From contig NZ_JAHDTF010000014.1 of assembly GCF_018531465.1 (NCBI RefSeq), positions 62,001-126,000 of the forward strand: DNA of 64,000 nucleotides, read 5' to 3'. A model generated the notes under the pieces. The model worked only from the letters and a program-made list of their open reading frames with translations. It searched no databases and was not told where the DNA came from. Shown piece by piece: positions 26,876-35,795 of this stretch. The stretch is from Sphaerisporangium fuscum (GTDB taxonomy: Bacteria > Actinomycetota > Actinomycetes > Streptosporangiales > Streptosporangiaceae). The first letter of the stretch is position 1; each line of letters starts with the position of its first letter. The position numbers and the translations under genes are program-made.

Positions 26876-29190
26876 ACGCCGAGGACAACCCGTTTCCCGT
26901 GGTCCCGGTCGCGCGGCTGAGCGGCTCGTACGACCTGTTCGCGACCGGCGGGAGCGTGGCGCCCGGCCGTCCCCTGACCGTCGAGACCGACGCCGTCCGC
27001 GCCGTGCGCCACCAGCTGAGCGGGTACCTCGAGCAACGTGTGCCGTCCCGGGGGCGCGCCCTGGCGCTGGTGGGCGACTTCGGCACCGGCAAGAGCCACA
27101 TCGCGCGCGGGCTGGCGCTGGCCGTGACCGCCGACCCGTCCGAACCGCTGCTGTGGCTCATCGACGAGCCGGTGTGGGACTTCGGGGCGATCTACCGCGA
27201 CCGGCTGGTCAGCGACCTGAAGGACCAGAAGGCCGCGTTCTACGACGTCCTGCTCGACTACTACGCCGACGTCACCGCCGAGAGCCTCGACCAGGCGCGG
27301 TCGCTGCGCGAGGTGGCCGACGGGCTGCGCGACCGCCACCTCGATCCGCAGGCGGTGATCGAGGCGTACGCCCTGTCGGAGGCGGCGATCCGCCGCGACC
27401 TGGAGCGGCGCCTGCAGGTGCTGACCGAGCACGCCAAGTTCGCGCGGGCTCTCGCCCTCCTGCAGTTCCCCGAGTTCCAGGACCACGTGTGGGAGTGGCT
27501 GATGGGCCATCCCCCCGGCGACGTGCTGCGCGAGCGCGGCATCGACGCGCCGATCGACAGCGTGAGCTCGGTGTTCGACGCGCTCGCCGTCTTCGCCTTC
27601 CTGTACGGCCACGCGGGACGCCGGTTCGTCTTCATCGTCGACATGCTGGAGAAGGTCCTCGACTGGCCCTACGACCGGCGCACCGACTTCATGCAGAACT
27701 TCGAGAAGCTCGTCAACGTGTACGTCAGCGTGGGCGGGCTCCTGGTGTTCTGCGTGCTGCCCGAGGCGCTGAGCGAGTTCGGCGAGAGCCTCCACGAGCG
27801 CATCCTGCCGATCCGCCCGAGCCCGCTGACCGACGACGAGACGGTGGAGCTGGTCGGCCGCTACCTCCATCCCGAGGAGGGGGCGCCGCCCGGGGACCTG
27901 TCGCCGTTCACCCGGCAGTCGGTGAGGTACATCCGCAAGCTGGCCGGTGGCGTGCCCCGCAGGACGTTGAAGCTCTGCCATCACGCCTGGGAGGTGGCGG
28001 CGCGCGGGCCGCGCGGGGTCGTCGACGAGGTCGTGGTGCGCACCGCCGTACGCGAGGCCTTCGAGGTGGCGACGCGCGACGACATCCGGGCCTCGATCGA
28101 GGGCATCCTGGAGGCGGGGGCGTGGCGTTTCGAACGCAGCGAGACGCGGTTCGCCCGCAGGCCCGGCCGCGACGCCGAGATGGTCGACTACTGGATCCTC
28201 GTGGGGCAGAGCGGCTCGGCGGTGGCGGTGCTGACCACCGACTCGGTGATGCTCGACGACCAGGTCGACCGGCTCAAACGCGTCGTGGAGGCCGCCCGCG
28301 CCGACACCGGCTCGGCCCCGTGCGAGGTGCTGGTGGTGGTGAACGGCTACATCTCCGCGCCGCTGCGGCAGCGGCTGGCGGGCATCACCGTCACCCAGCC
28401 CATCGTCTACAGCGACAAGCACTTCCGCTCGACGATGCGGCGGGCCGTCGCCGACCTGGTGGCCCGGCTGGAGGCGAGCGGCCGCGACAGCGTGCTGCAG
28501 GTGCTGCGGCAGCGCCTGGAGGGCATCGCCTACCAGCAGACCGCCGTCCTCGACTGCCTGCAGCGCGTCGAGGGCCGCGTGGAGCGGCTCGAAGGCTCGA
28601 CGGGGGCGAGGCTCGGCGAGGTCCTTCAGGCCGTCGCGGAGGCCGGTGACCTCGCCGCGGGGGACGAGGGTTCCGCCGCCCGCGTCCGGCTTCCCCAGGA
28701 GGTGCGGCGCCACTTCGACCGGGCCTTCGACGCGGTGGGCGTGATGGGCGGGGTACCACCGGCGTTCAGGCAGGTGTTCGGCCTGGACGCCGCCGGCCCG
28801 GGGGACGAGGGGATACGACCGCGCCGGCTCGGCTTCACCTCCGACCAGTTCCAGGCCGTGGGGGTCGCCGTACTGCTGCACAAGCTGCTGGAGGCCTTCC
28901 GCGACAGCGTCGGCGACTGGATCCGGCAGGCGAAGCCGACGCCCGACGGCCCGGCGCCCACTCCCGCGCAGGAACGCGGGCTGCGGGCGATCTGCCGCAG
29001 CTACGAGATCACGGCGGAGATGCTGCCGGTGTTCAGGCTCGAAAGCCTGGCCGCGTTCGGCCCGTACGCGGCCGAACCCGGGCCGCTGGAGCAGGCGTAC
29101 CGGTCGTTCCACCGGGCCGAGGCCCAGGAGGCCCTCATCGGGCTCGGCGAGCGCGTCTTCGAGTCGGCGATGACTTTCGTGCGCTCCTGA
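26872..29190 (+). CDS. Large AAA-like ATPase of unknown role (third gene of operon)
   Basis: A 772-residue protein. Walker A VGDFGTGKSHIA lies at about residues 66-77 and a Walker B-like strand RFVFIVDMLEKV near 250-260, followed by further AAA-type helices (LSEFGESLHERILPIRPSPLTDDE). Residues about 400-540 may be an effector- or DNA-end-binding type fold. A helical region with a short coiled coil (LQRVEGRVERLEG) lies near 560-585, and the C-terminus is all helical. The arrangement, with an ATPase head and a long variable C-terminal region, resembles ATPases of bacterial conflict systems, but no nuclease or other effector motif is visible. It is translated by coupling to the preceding gene. 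Its end overlaps the convergent antiporter gene by about 55 bases. Confidence 0.65.
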   Translation: MNAEDNPFPVVPVARLSGSYDLFATGGSVAPGRPLTVETDAVRAVRHQLSGYLEQRVPSRGRALALVGDFGTGKSHIARGLALAVTADPSEPLLWLIDEPVWDFGAIYRDRLVSDLKDQKAAFYDVLLDYYADVTAESLDQARSLREVADGLRDRHLDPQAVIEAYALSEAAIRRDLERRLQVLTEHAKFARALALLQFPEFQDHVWEWLMGHPPGDVLRERGIDAPIDSVSSVFDALAVFAFLYGHAGRRFVFIVDMLEKVLDWPYDRRTDFMQNFEKLVNVYVSVGGLLVFCVLPEALSEFGESLHERILPIRPSPLTDDETVELVGRYLHPEEGAPPGDLSPFTRQSVRYIRKLAGGVPRRTLKLCHHAWEVAARGPRGVVDEVVVRTAVREAFEVATRDDIRASIEGILEAGAWRFERSETRFARRPGRDAEMVDYWILVGQSGSAVAVLTTDSVMLDDQVDRLKRVVEAARADTGSAPCEVLVVVNGYISAPLRQRLAGITVTQPIVYSDKHFRSTMRRAVADLVARLEASGRDSVLQVLRQRLEGIAYQQTAVLDCLQRVEGRVERLEGSTGARLGEVLQAVAEAGDLAAGDEGSAARVRLPQEVRRHFDRAFDAVGVMGGVPPAFRQVFGLDAAGPGDEGIRPRRLGFTSDQFQAVGVAVLLHKLLEAFRDSVGDWIRQAKPTPDGPAPTPAQERGLRAICRSYEITAEMLPVFRLESLAAFGPYAAEPGPLEQAYRSFHRAEAQEALIGLGERVFESAMTFVRS

Positions 29191-30328
29191 CGACCGGCAC
29201 CGGGCCGGTCCTGACGGGGTCGGGAGACGTGAGGGCCTGCGCCGTGGCCGTCTCGATCTCGGCCCTTTCGCGCCGCCGGTCCCAGGCGGCGTTCGTCGCG
29301 ATGTTCAGCACGTTGACGGTGAGGATCGCCGGGGCCACCACGCTCACGGCATAGGGCAGGTACGGCTCCAGGGCGAGCGCGAGGATCACCGCGGTGATGC
29401 CGTTCTGCTGGCCGAGCGCGAGGTAGACGCGGTCGACCCGCGAGAGGTGCCAGGCGATGAGCGTGCCGACGACGATCTGCGCGGCGAAGGCCGCGACGCC
29501 GAGGACCACGCCGAGCCGCAGGTCGACGCCGCCGGACAGCAGCGCGCCGAGCGCCAGCGTCGCCAGGAAGAAGGCACCGGTCGTCACCCGCTCGGCCAGG
29601 GCCGAGATCCCGGGCCGGTAGAACAGCCCGACGAGGGCGATGCCGAGCATGAGGAACCGCCAGGCGGCGACCGCGACCAGGCCCGCGAGGACCAGCACCG
29701 CCACCACCCGGAACCAGGTGGGGAATGCGTTCGCGCGTGGGGGGACGAGCCTGCGGGCGAGGAGCCACAGGGCCCAGACCACGCCGGCGAAGGCGAGGTT
29801 CAGCGCCAGGTCGAGGGCGTAGGCGGAGACTCCTCCCGTGGGCCCGCTCCCGCGGCCGAGGGTGAAGGTCACGAGGTAGATCGTGAGAAGCGCCGTGATC
29901 GGGTCGTCGAAGGAGGCCCAGGCCAGCAGCAGCGACTTCGCGCGCTGGGACATCCGCGACCGGCCGACCAGCGCGGCGACCGAGAGCGGGTCGATCTGCG
30001 CGACGGCGACGCCGAGGATCATCGTCTCCGGGCGGCTGCCCGAGGCGAGATACATCACCACCGCGATCAGCGCCGTCTTCAGCATCACGCCGACGGTCAC
30101 CGCGAGGACGACGGTGTGCAGGTCTCGCACCGCGTCGCGTGGAATGCCGGACGCGCTGCCGTACAACCCGACGGCCAGCAGGGCGCTGACCCCCCAGATG
30201 TACCAGGGCGCGGCGCCGAGATCGCCGACGTCGTACAGCCGGGCGACGCCGAGGCCCGCGAGCGCGACGACGAGGACGGCCACCAGGCGCCCCACCGGCG
30301 ACTCGACACTTCGGATGAGCACCTTCAC
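29135..30328 (-). CDS. Cation/proton antiporter-like membrane protein
   Basis: A 397-residue protein with about 11-12 hydrophobic segments and the layout of CPA1/CPA2 Na+(K+)/H+ antiporters. The exchanger core region reads VAQIDPLSVAALVGRS, followed by AWASFDDPITALL, which supplies the paired aspartates expected in such transporters. The cytoplasmic C-terminus is basic (RSARKSSPTRRRARRAR). The GTG at 30328 is chosen because GGAGGACA lies just before it. The gene runs against the ATPase operon and overlaps its last 55 bases. Function in pH or ion balance is inferred from the family. Confidence 0.8.
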   Translation of the reverse strand: MKVLIRSVESPVGRLVAVLVVALAGLGVARLYDVGDLGAAPWYIWGVSALLAVGLYGSASGIPRDAVRDLHTVVLAVTVGVMLKTALIAVVMYLASGSRPETMILGVAVAQIDPLSVAALVGRSRMSQRAKSLLLAWASFDDPITALLTIYLVTFTLGRGSGPTGGVSAYALDLALNLAFAGVVWALWLLARRLVPPRANAFPTWFRVVAVLVLAGLVAVAAWRFLMLGIALVGLFYRPGISALAERVTTGAFFLATLALGALLSGGVDLRLGVVLGVAAFAAQIVVGTLIAWHLSRVDRVYLALGQQNGITAVILALALEPYLPYAVSVVAPAILTVNVLNIATNAAWDRRRERAEIETATAQALTSPDPVRTGPVPVVRSARKSSPTRRRARRAR

Positions 30329-30524
30329 GGGTGTCCTCCAGCCCTCCGAAGAGGATCTCTGATCGCCGCACCGAGCCACAATTCTAGGTACGCCCATCAC
30401 CTGTGACCACCGTTATCAGCGGGCGGCCGTCGATCCACGAAGCGTTATGGGAAAAGCGCTGGAATTGTCCGCCGATTTCCCAGGGAAACGCACATGACCG
30501 AATCTCCGCCGTGTCATTCAGGGG

Positions 30525-31520
30525 TCACGGCAGCACCGATCGTACGGCGTCGGTCAGCGCGGTCAGCCGGCGCTCGGCGGTGGCCACCTTGTCCTGCAGC
30601 AGGGTGACACCGAGCACGAAGTCGCCCGGCGCCGGGCCCAGCCAGTGGACGTACAGCGCGCCCGCCTGCACGTCGAGCACCAGGCGCCGCACCGTGTCGT
30701 CGAGCACCGTCCGCAGCGCGTGGCGCAACCGGGCGAGGTCGGTGCGCAGCCGCTCGGCGATGTCCCTGTAGAGGGCCCGGCGGGCGGCGACCGTGATGTC
30801 GGTGAACCACACCCCGAGGGCGGGATCGCCGAAGACGTCCCCGGCGTAGGCGGGGGACCAGTCGCGGTAGAGCGCGGCGTAGTGCAGGTCGCCGGCGTTG
30901 ACCGCGCCGGCCCACAGGTCGAGCAGCGCGGCCTCCCGCGCGCGGCCGAGGGCGGGGCCGGTCTCGACGTGCGGCTGCGACGGCGACTTGATCTCGGGCG
31001 GTTCGGCGGCGGGGTCGCCGCCGGGATGCTCGTCCCCCAGGCGGAACTCCCGCGTCCGGATCGTCGTCACGAGGTCGTTCATGCCGTCGTCCATCGCGGC
31101 CGTGTCGGCGGCACGCAGCGTGGCGCCCACGAGGTACTCGCCCGACCGCAGGCGGCCGCAGTGCAGCGCCCCGCTCGCGGTCTCCACCACGGTGCGCATC
31201 AGCTCGCCGGAGTTCAGCGCCTTCAGCGAGGCGTCGAACTCCTCCACGCGGACGACGAGCCGGCGACAGGCGCGAAGGTGCTGCTCGCGGGCCGTCTCCA
31301 CCGGGCCCCGCAGCCGGTCGAGGTGTTCGGCGAAGTGCAGGACGTCGACCGAGAAGTCGAAGACGCCGCTGCCGAAGTGGGACACGTAGTGCAGGGCGGG
31401 ATTGGTCTCGACGGCGTCGCGGCACCGGTCGATCAGCGTGCGGTGCGCGTCGCCCACGTGCGGCGCGGCGATGACATGGGCGACCTGCGGATGGCGGCTT
31501 TGAGCGGTTTCCGAGGTCAT
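30525..31520 (-). CDS. Unknown protein with an internally duplicated domain, next to fxsT
   Basis: A 331-residue soluble protein read from ATG 31520 (AAGGAAA ahead). Two similar stretches are visible: GALHCGRLRSGEYLVGATL plus a charged helix near residues 110-150, and GALYVHWLGPAPGDFVLGVTL plus a helix at the C-terminal end. Each is preceded by a long helix (MRTVVETAS and LRTVLDDTVRR). The protein thus seems to be a tandem pair of a small alpha/beta domain, roughly 60-70 residues each. There is no signal peptide or membrane segment. It lies 43 bases beyond the fxsT stop on the same strand, so it is probably co-transcribed with it. I do not recognise the family and it lacks the usual TIR-like FxsC pattern. 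Confidence 0.6.
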   Translation of the reverse strand: MTSETAQSRHPQVAHVIAAPHVGDAHRTLIDRCRDAVETNPALHYVSHFGSGVFDFSVDVLHFAEHLDRLRGPVETAREQHLRACRRLVVRVEEFDASLKALNSGELMRTVVETASGALHCGRLRSGEYLVGATLRAADTAAMDDGMNDLVTTIRTREFRLGDEHPGGDPAAEPPEIKSPSQPHVETGPALGRAREAALLDLWAGAVNAGDLHYAALYRDWSPAYAGDVFGDPALGVWFTDITVAARRALYRDIAERLRTDLARLRHALRTVLDDTVRRLVLDVQAGALYVHWLGPAPGDFVLGVTLLQDKVATAERRLTALTDAVRSVLP

Positions 31521-31563
31521 GTGCCGATTTCCTTCCGGCCGATGCGAATAAGCCGCCACCGGG

Positions 31564-34500
31564 TCACAGGCCCGGTATTTCGAGGTCGATGTCCTCGCGC
31601 ACGAGCCGGTCGGACGCGGCGCCGGCCGCCATCCTGCTCCGCGTGTCGGCGAGGTTGCGGGCCAGGAGCCGGGCGTTCGGGTGGCCGGGCAGGCCGGCGT
31701 CGTGGAAACCGGCGCGGGCCCGCTCCTCCAGGCCGGCGGCCAGGGCGAGCTCGCCGCGCAGGACCATCGTGTTGGCGAGGGCGACCGCCGCCGCGAGCGT
31801 CCACGGATGCGACGGGCCGAGCCGGTCGCCGAGGCGGGTCAGGGCCCGTCTCCCCCACTCGGCGGCCTCGCTGAGCACCCCGGAGTTGCGGAGGTAGGCG
31901 CCGAGGAGGATCTCGCACACCTGGGTGTAGGGATGCTCGGGCCCGAGCGTCGCCCGGAGGTCGGACCAGCAGGCGGTGATCTCGTCGGCCGCCCTCTCGT
32001 ACTTGCCGAGGGCGTTGAGGTCGGCCGCCAGGCTCGCGCGGCAGATCAGCGTGCCGAGGTAGCGGTCGCCCTGGTGGGCGCGGAACTCCTCCAGGATGCG
32101 CTCGTCGCGCTCACGGGCGTCGTACGGCGCGCCGAGCCGTCGTTCGGTGACGGCAAGGCCGCTCTCGGCCCGCAGCACCTCAAGGCGCGGGCGGGCGGGG
32201 GACCCGAGGGACCCCCGGCGGCCGAGGACGTCCTTGAGCAGGTTGTACGACTCCCGCAGCTCGCCGAGGTCGCGATGGTAGCGGGCCATGGCGACGGCCG
32301 TGCGCGCCGCCTCGGCGTCGGCCTCGCCGTTGAGGGCGACGCGGAGCCGGTGGCGCTGCCCGGCGAGCTGGAGCGCCCGCCGCGGGTCGCCCATCAGCGC
32401 CTCGGAGATCGCCAGGTTGTGCATGGCGTTCCCGGTCTGGGGATGGTTGGCGCCGAGGAGCTCGCGGAGCTCCCGCAGGACGTCGCGCTCCTCGTCGCGC
32501 GCCTCCTCGAACTCGCCCATCGCCCGCAGCGCCGCCGCGTGGGCGCCCGCGGTGAGCAGCGTGCGCGGGTGGTTGACGCCGAGGACCGCGCGCTGCGATC
32601 GCAGGGCGCGGAAGCTGTACTCCTCGTTGTCGCGGTAGTCGCCCCGCAGCCGGGAGACCTGGGCGAGGAGGTTGTAGAGCCTGAGCGTCTGCTCGGACTC
32701 CTCGTGCCACTCGCCCAGCGCCAGCAGCGCGACCTCCTTGACGCGGTCCCTGGCGAGCCTGTCGTCGCGGCCGAGGAGGCGGCCGAGCTGCCGGAGCAGC
32801 CAGCGGCGCACCTCGGGCCTGGTGTCCTCCCAGGGGCGCAGCGCGTCGAGGTGCCGTTCGAGCTCGGCGTACACCCGGGCGTGGCCCTCGCCCGCGTCGT
32901 CCCCGTCGAGCGGGATCCAGGAGGCCAGGGCGAGGCGGAGGTCGGCCACCAGCCCGTCCAGGCGGGGGCCCATCCTCTGGCGCACCAGCTCACCGACGAG
33001 CCTGTGGAGGCGGACCGGCAGGGCGGGGCGGCCGAGGTCGACCTGGACGAGGCCGTACCGGCACATCGTGCGGAGCATGACGTCGACCATGAGGGGATCG
33101 TCGAGCCTCTCGGCCCTGGCGAGCAGCGCGAGCATGCCGGACGACCTGAGCAGCGCGAGGTCCACCCCGTCGGGCGACAGCAGGGCGCAGACCTCGAGCA
33201 GCCGCAGCGTGGCGGCGCCGCCGATGTTCTGCCTGCGCAGGGCCTGGCCGCCGATGTCGTCAGGCAGATTGTCGAGGGTCAGCTCCAGCATGACGCGGGC
33301 GGGCGGGGCGGTGCCGTCCCGGTCGAGGAGCTCGGCCTGCTTGCGGGTGAACCCCTCGCCGAAACGCTCTGCCGCCTGCCGTACGGCGTCGCGGGGCAGC
33401 ACGTTGTCGTGGCGGAGGCGTGCGGCCAGGGCCGCGATCCAGGCCCCGGCCAGGTCGAGGACGAGCGGGATGTCACCGACGTGCTCGCCCACGAGCTCGG
33501 CCTGCTCGGTGAGCAGCTCGGGAACGCGGCGGCGCAGCAGGGCGACGCTCTCGGACGGGGTGAAGGGGCCGATCTCGACCGGCGGCTCCTGCCCGCCGTC
33601 GTCCCGGGAGCCGACCGGAGTGCGGGAGGTGACCACGACGTGGCGGTGCTCGCCGGTGGCCGGGGTGGGGACGGGAAGGCCGGCGGCGTCCGGCGCGCCG
33701 TCGTACACCAGCAGCCAGCCGCCCGACCGCATGGACGACAGGTGGCGCAGGGCCGCCTCGGCGGCGTCGGCGGCCGTCGGGATGGCGAGGGCGGCGGCGA
33801 GCTCGCCGAGGCCTTGCCGGATGCTCTGCTCGCTGCCGGCCGCCAGCCACCACACGATGTCGTACGCGCCGCCGAAACGGTGGCAGTACTCCATGGCGAT
33901 CTCGGTCTTGCCGATGCCCGGCGGCCCGCTCAGCGTGCACACGGCCCGGCCCGTGCCGGGCGCGAGCAGGACGTCGCGCGTCTGCTCGACGGCGTCGTCA
34001 CGCCCGACGAACGGCGAGACGCGGACGGGGACGTTGGACAGCACGGCCGCCGCGGGGTACCTGGCCCCGGCCGGGGTGGCCGCGGACGGGCCTCCGACGC
34101 GCAGCGCCCGCCGCAGCGCGGCCACCGCCTCAGGCTCGGTGAGGCCGCGCAGGTCGAGCAGCTCGTGGTGGGAGAGCCCCTCGGGCAGCGGCAGGTCGTC
34201 GACCACGGCCAGGCAGGTGCCGGTGCCGGGCATGCGCCGCAGCAGGCTCGCCGCCTCGTCGTCGAGTCCGGCGGGCGAGATCACCAGCACGGCGGACGCA
34301 TTGCGGGGATTCTCGCCGCCACCGAACCGCCGCACGGCCGTCGTCTTCACCCGCAGCCCGAAACGTTCAAGCTGGGCGCGCGCCCACTCGGCCCAGACGC
34401 GGTGGCGGGGCGAGTACACCAGCGTCACCTCGCGCAGCGCGCCGACCTTGCCGTCGGTGAGCTCGCGCGCGAGCCGCTCGTAGGCCGCGCGGAGGCCTTC

Positions 34501-35214
34501 GGGCCTGCCCGGCGGCTCGTTCTGCACGGCGAGGGTGTCGGTGTAGGCGTACGCCGGGGTGTAGGGGATCTCGACATAGGGCGCGGCCTCCCCCGGGCCG
34601 AGCTCGGAGAAGCGGCGCTGGACCACCCCCCTGGCCTGCTGGAGGGGCTCCGGGGCGGCGCTGTCGGCCTTGATGCCGAGCGCGACGACGCCGAGCGGGC
34701 GGCGCGCGGCCTGCTGGAGGCGTCCGGCGAGATCGGCGCAGCTCTCGATCGAGCGGGCGTTCAGCGGGAAGCAGGCGACCACGGTGTCGGCCCGGTCGGC
34801 GAAGACCTCCGGGCGGATGCCGGAGCCCTGGCCGGGCGCGTCGATCAGCACGTAGTCGTAGGTGCCGGCGCGGACGGCCGCGTCGAGGGCGCCGGTCCAG
34901 GCGTCCTCATCCGTCTCCGTGGTGTCGAGGCGGAGGACGGCGATCGGCGCGGTGAGCTGTGTCTCGTCGCTCCGGACGGTGACGACGCGGGGCCCGGACG
35001 GCGGTTCGGCGGGGGCCGGCGGCGTGATGAAAGGACGCAGGTAATGGTCGGCCCTGATCGTGGAACGATGCGCGTCCACGATGAGCACTTCCAGGCCAGC
35101 GCCGGCGAGGATGAGCGCGACGTTGATGATCGTCGTGGTGCGGCCGATATTGTCGCTGGTGGAACAGAAGAGCACCGAGACGGCGGTCGGGGAAGTGTCG
35201 GCGACGTCGTTCAT
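31564..35214 (-). CDS. fxsT: FxSxx-COOH system NB-ARC/tetratricopeptide protein
   Basis: A 1216-residue multidomain protein found with FxSxx-COOH RiPP loci. In order: an N-terminal ParA/MinD-like domain (VLFCSTSDNIGRTTTIINVALIL, DYVLIDAPGQG); a TIR-like segment near residues 275-365 (EVTLVYSPRHRVWAEWARAQLERFG); an NB-ARC/STAND ATPase with P-loop SGPPGIGKTEIA and WWLAAGSEQSI; and about 450 residues of TPR helices (LGVNHPRTLLTAGAHAA, LGANHPQTGNAMHN, LGPEHPYTQV). It probably senses or regulates rather than modifies the peptide. The first P-loop lacks both usual lysines (SDNIGRT), so nucleotide binding there is doubtful. The ATG at 35214 has GGAGGGG ahead. It lies on the same strand as the precursor gene, 142 bases downstream of it. 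Confidence 0.88.
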   Translation of the reverse strand: MNDVADTSPTAVSVLFCSTSDNIGRTTTIINVALILAGAGLEVLIVDAHRSTIRADHYLRPFITPPAPAEPPSGPRVVTVRSDETQLTAPIAVLRLDTTETDEDAWTGALDAAVRAGTYDYVLIDAPGQGSGIRPEVFADRADTVVACFPLNARSIESCADLAGRLQQAARRPLGVVALGIKADSAAPEPLQQARGVVQRRFSELGPGEAAPYVEIPYTPAYAYTDTLAVQNEPPGRPEGLRAAYERLARELTDGKVGALREVTLVYSPRHRVWAEWARAQLERFGLRVKTTAVRRFGGGENPRNASAVLVISPAGLDDEAASLLRRMPGTGTCLAVVDDLPLPEGLSHHELLDLRGLTEPEAVAALRRALRVGGPSAATPAGARYPAAAVLSNVPVRVSPFVGRDDAVEQTRDVLLAPGTGRAVCTLSGPPGIGKTEIAMEYCHRFGGAYDIVWWLAAGSEQSIRQGLGELAAALAIPTAADAAEAALRHLSSMRSGGWLLVYDGAPDAAGLPVPTPATGEHRHVVVTSRTPVGSRDDGGQEPPVEIGPFTPSESVALLRRRVPELLTEQAELVGEHVGDIPLVLDLAGAWIAALAARLRHDNVLPRDAVRQAAERFGEGFTRKQAELLDRDGTAPPARVMLELTLDNLPDDIGGQALRRQNIGGAATLRLLEVCALLSPDGVDLALLRSSGMLALLARAERLDDPLMVDVMLRTMCRYGLVQVDLGRPALPVRLHRLVGELVRQRMGPRLDGLVADLRLALASWIPLDGDDAGEGHARVYAELERHLDALRPWEDTRPEVRRWLLRQLGRLLGRDDRLARDRVKEVALLALGEWHEESEQTLRLYNLLAQVSRLRGDYRDNEEYSFRALRSQRAVLGVNHPRTLLTAGAHAAALRAMGEFEEARDEERDVLRELRELLGANHPQTGNAMHNLAISEALMGDPRRALQLAGQRHRLRVALNGEADAEAARTAVAMARYHRDLGELRESYNLLKDVLGRRGSLGSPARPRLEVLRAESGLAVTERRLGAPYDARERDERILEEFRAHQGDRYLGTLICRASLAADLNALGKYERAADEITACWSDLRATLGPEHPYTQVCEILLGAYLRNSGVLSEAAEWGRRALTRLGDRLGPSHPWTLAAAVALANTMVLRGELALAAGLEERARAGFHDAGLPGHPNARLLARNLADTRSRMAAGAASDRLVREDIDLEIPGL

Positions 35215-35356
35215 GACCCCTCCACTTCCCGCTCCGTCGAAGTGCCACAAATGCGGCTAAAACGGTCGCGATGGTTTTCGGCCGAGCCGTGATCAGCCAA
35301 GTCAGTATATAGGCGGTCGACGCTTCGACCCCCGGCACACAGGCCCCGCCCGCAGC

Positions 35357-35575
35357 TCAGGAAGGCGCCGGCGGGCTCTCGATGTAGTCGTTGGAAAACA
35401 GGACCGGCCCTTCGATCGCCTCCAGATGGATACGGCGAAGCGCGAAATCGAGCACGGACACCGGCATTTCGGTCACGACGTCGAGAGGGAGATCCGACAG
35501 GTCGACGAGATCGGACTCGATGATGTCCGGAAATATCGCCGTATCCTGGGTGTCGCGCTCTTCACCGTGCCCCAT
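35357..35575 (-). CDS. fxsA: FxSxx-COOH-type RiPP precursor, atypical C-terminus
   Basis: A 72-residue precursor. The leader has the family pattern (ESDLVDLSDLPLDVV ... SVLDFALRRI). Most relatives end exactly at F-x-S-x-x; here the matching point reads F60-S-N-D-Y-I65 and is followed by seven extra residues, ESPPAPS. The ATG at 35575 has AGGAGG at seven bases. FxsB-type radical SAM enzymes join an aromatic ring to the beta carbon two residues later, so F60-N62 or Y64-E66 are possible cross-link sites (inference). The gene is divergent from fxsB across about 200 bases. The extra tail may be removed, may reflect a mutated stop, or may be part of a different product. Confidence 0.8.
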   Translation of the reverse strand: MGHGEERDTQDTAIFPDIIESDLVDLSDLPLDVVTEMPVSVLDFALRRIHLEAIEGPVLFSNDYIESPPAPS

Positions 35576-35795
35576 TGATTCGCCTCCTGTCGAGGTGAGG
35601 GAACCATCCGCGGCCCCGGCCGCCTGGATTCACGGAGGCCTGGACAGCCGACGACTGGGCGGACCACCGCAGAATTCACTATCATAGCGACGTAATCCGC
35701 GCATGATGTGAGCTGTTCCATCGAACTTCCTTGACGGCGGTTCATCCGGCACCACTACTCGTACATTGCCAGAACAGACATATGTGGGGCGATCA

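Noticed and set aside
26698..29112. 804-codon minus-strand open frame opposite the large ATPase
   Set aside because: The His/Arg/Gln-rich text lacks any motif; the plus strand has Walker A and B.
31681..35292. 1203-codon plus-strand open frame opposite fxsT
   Set aside because: High GC leaves antisense frames open; the composition (Gly/Arg/Val/Ala) is that of a shadow, while the minus strand encodes ParA, NB-ARC and TPR text.
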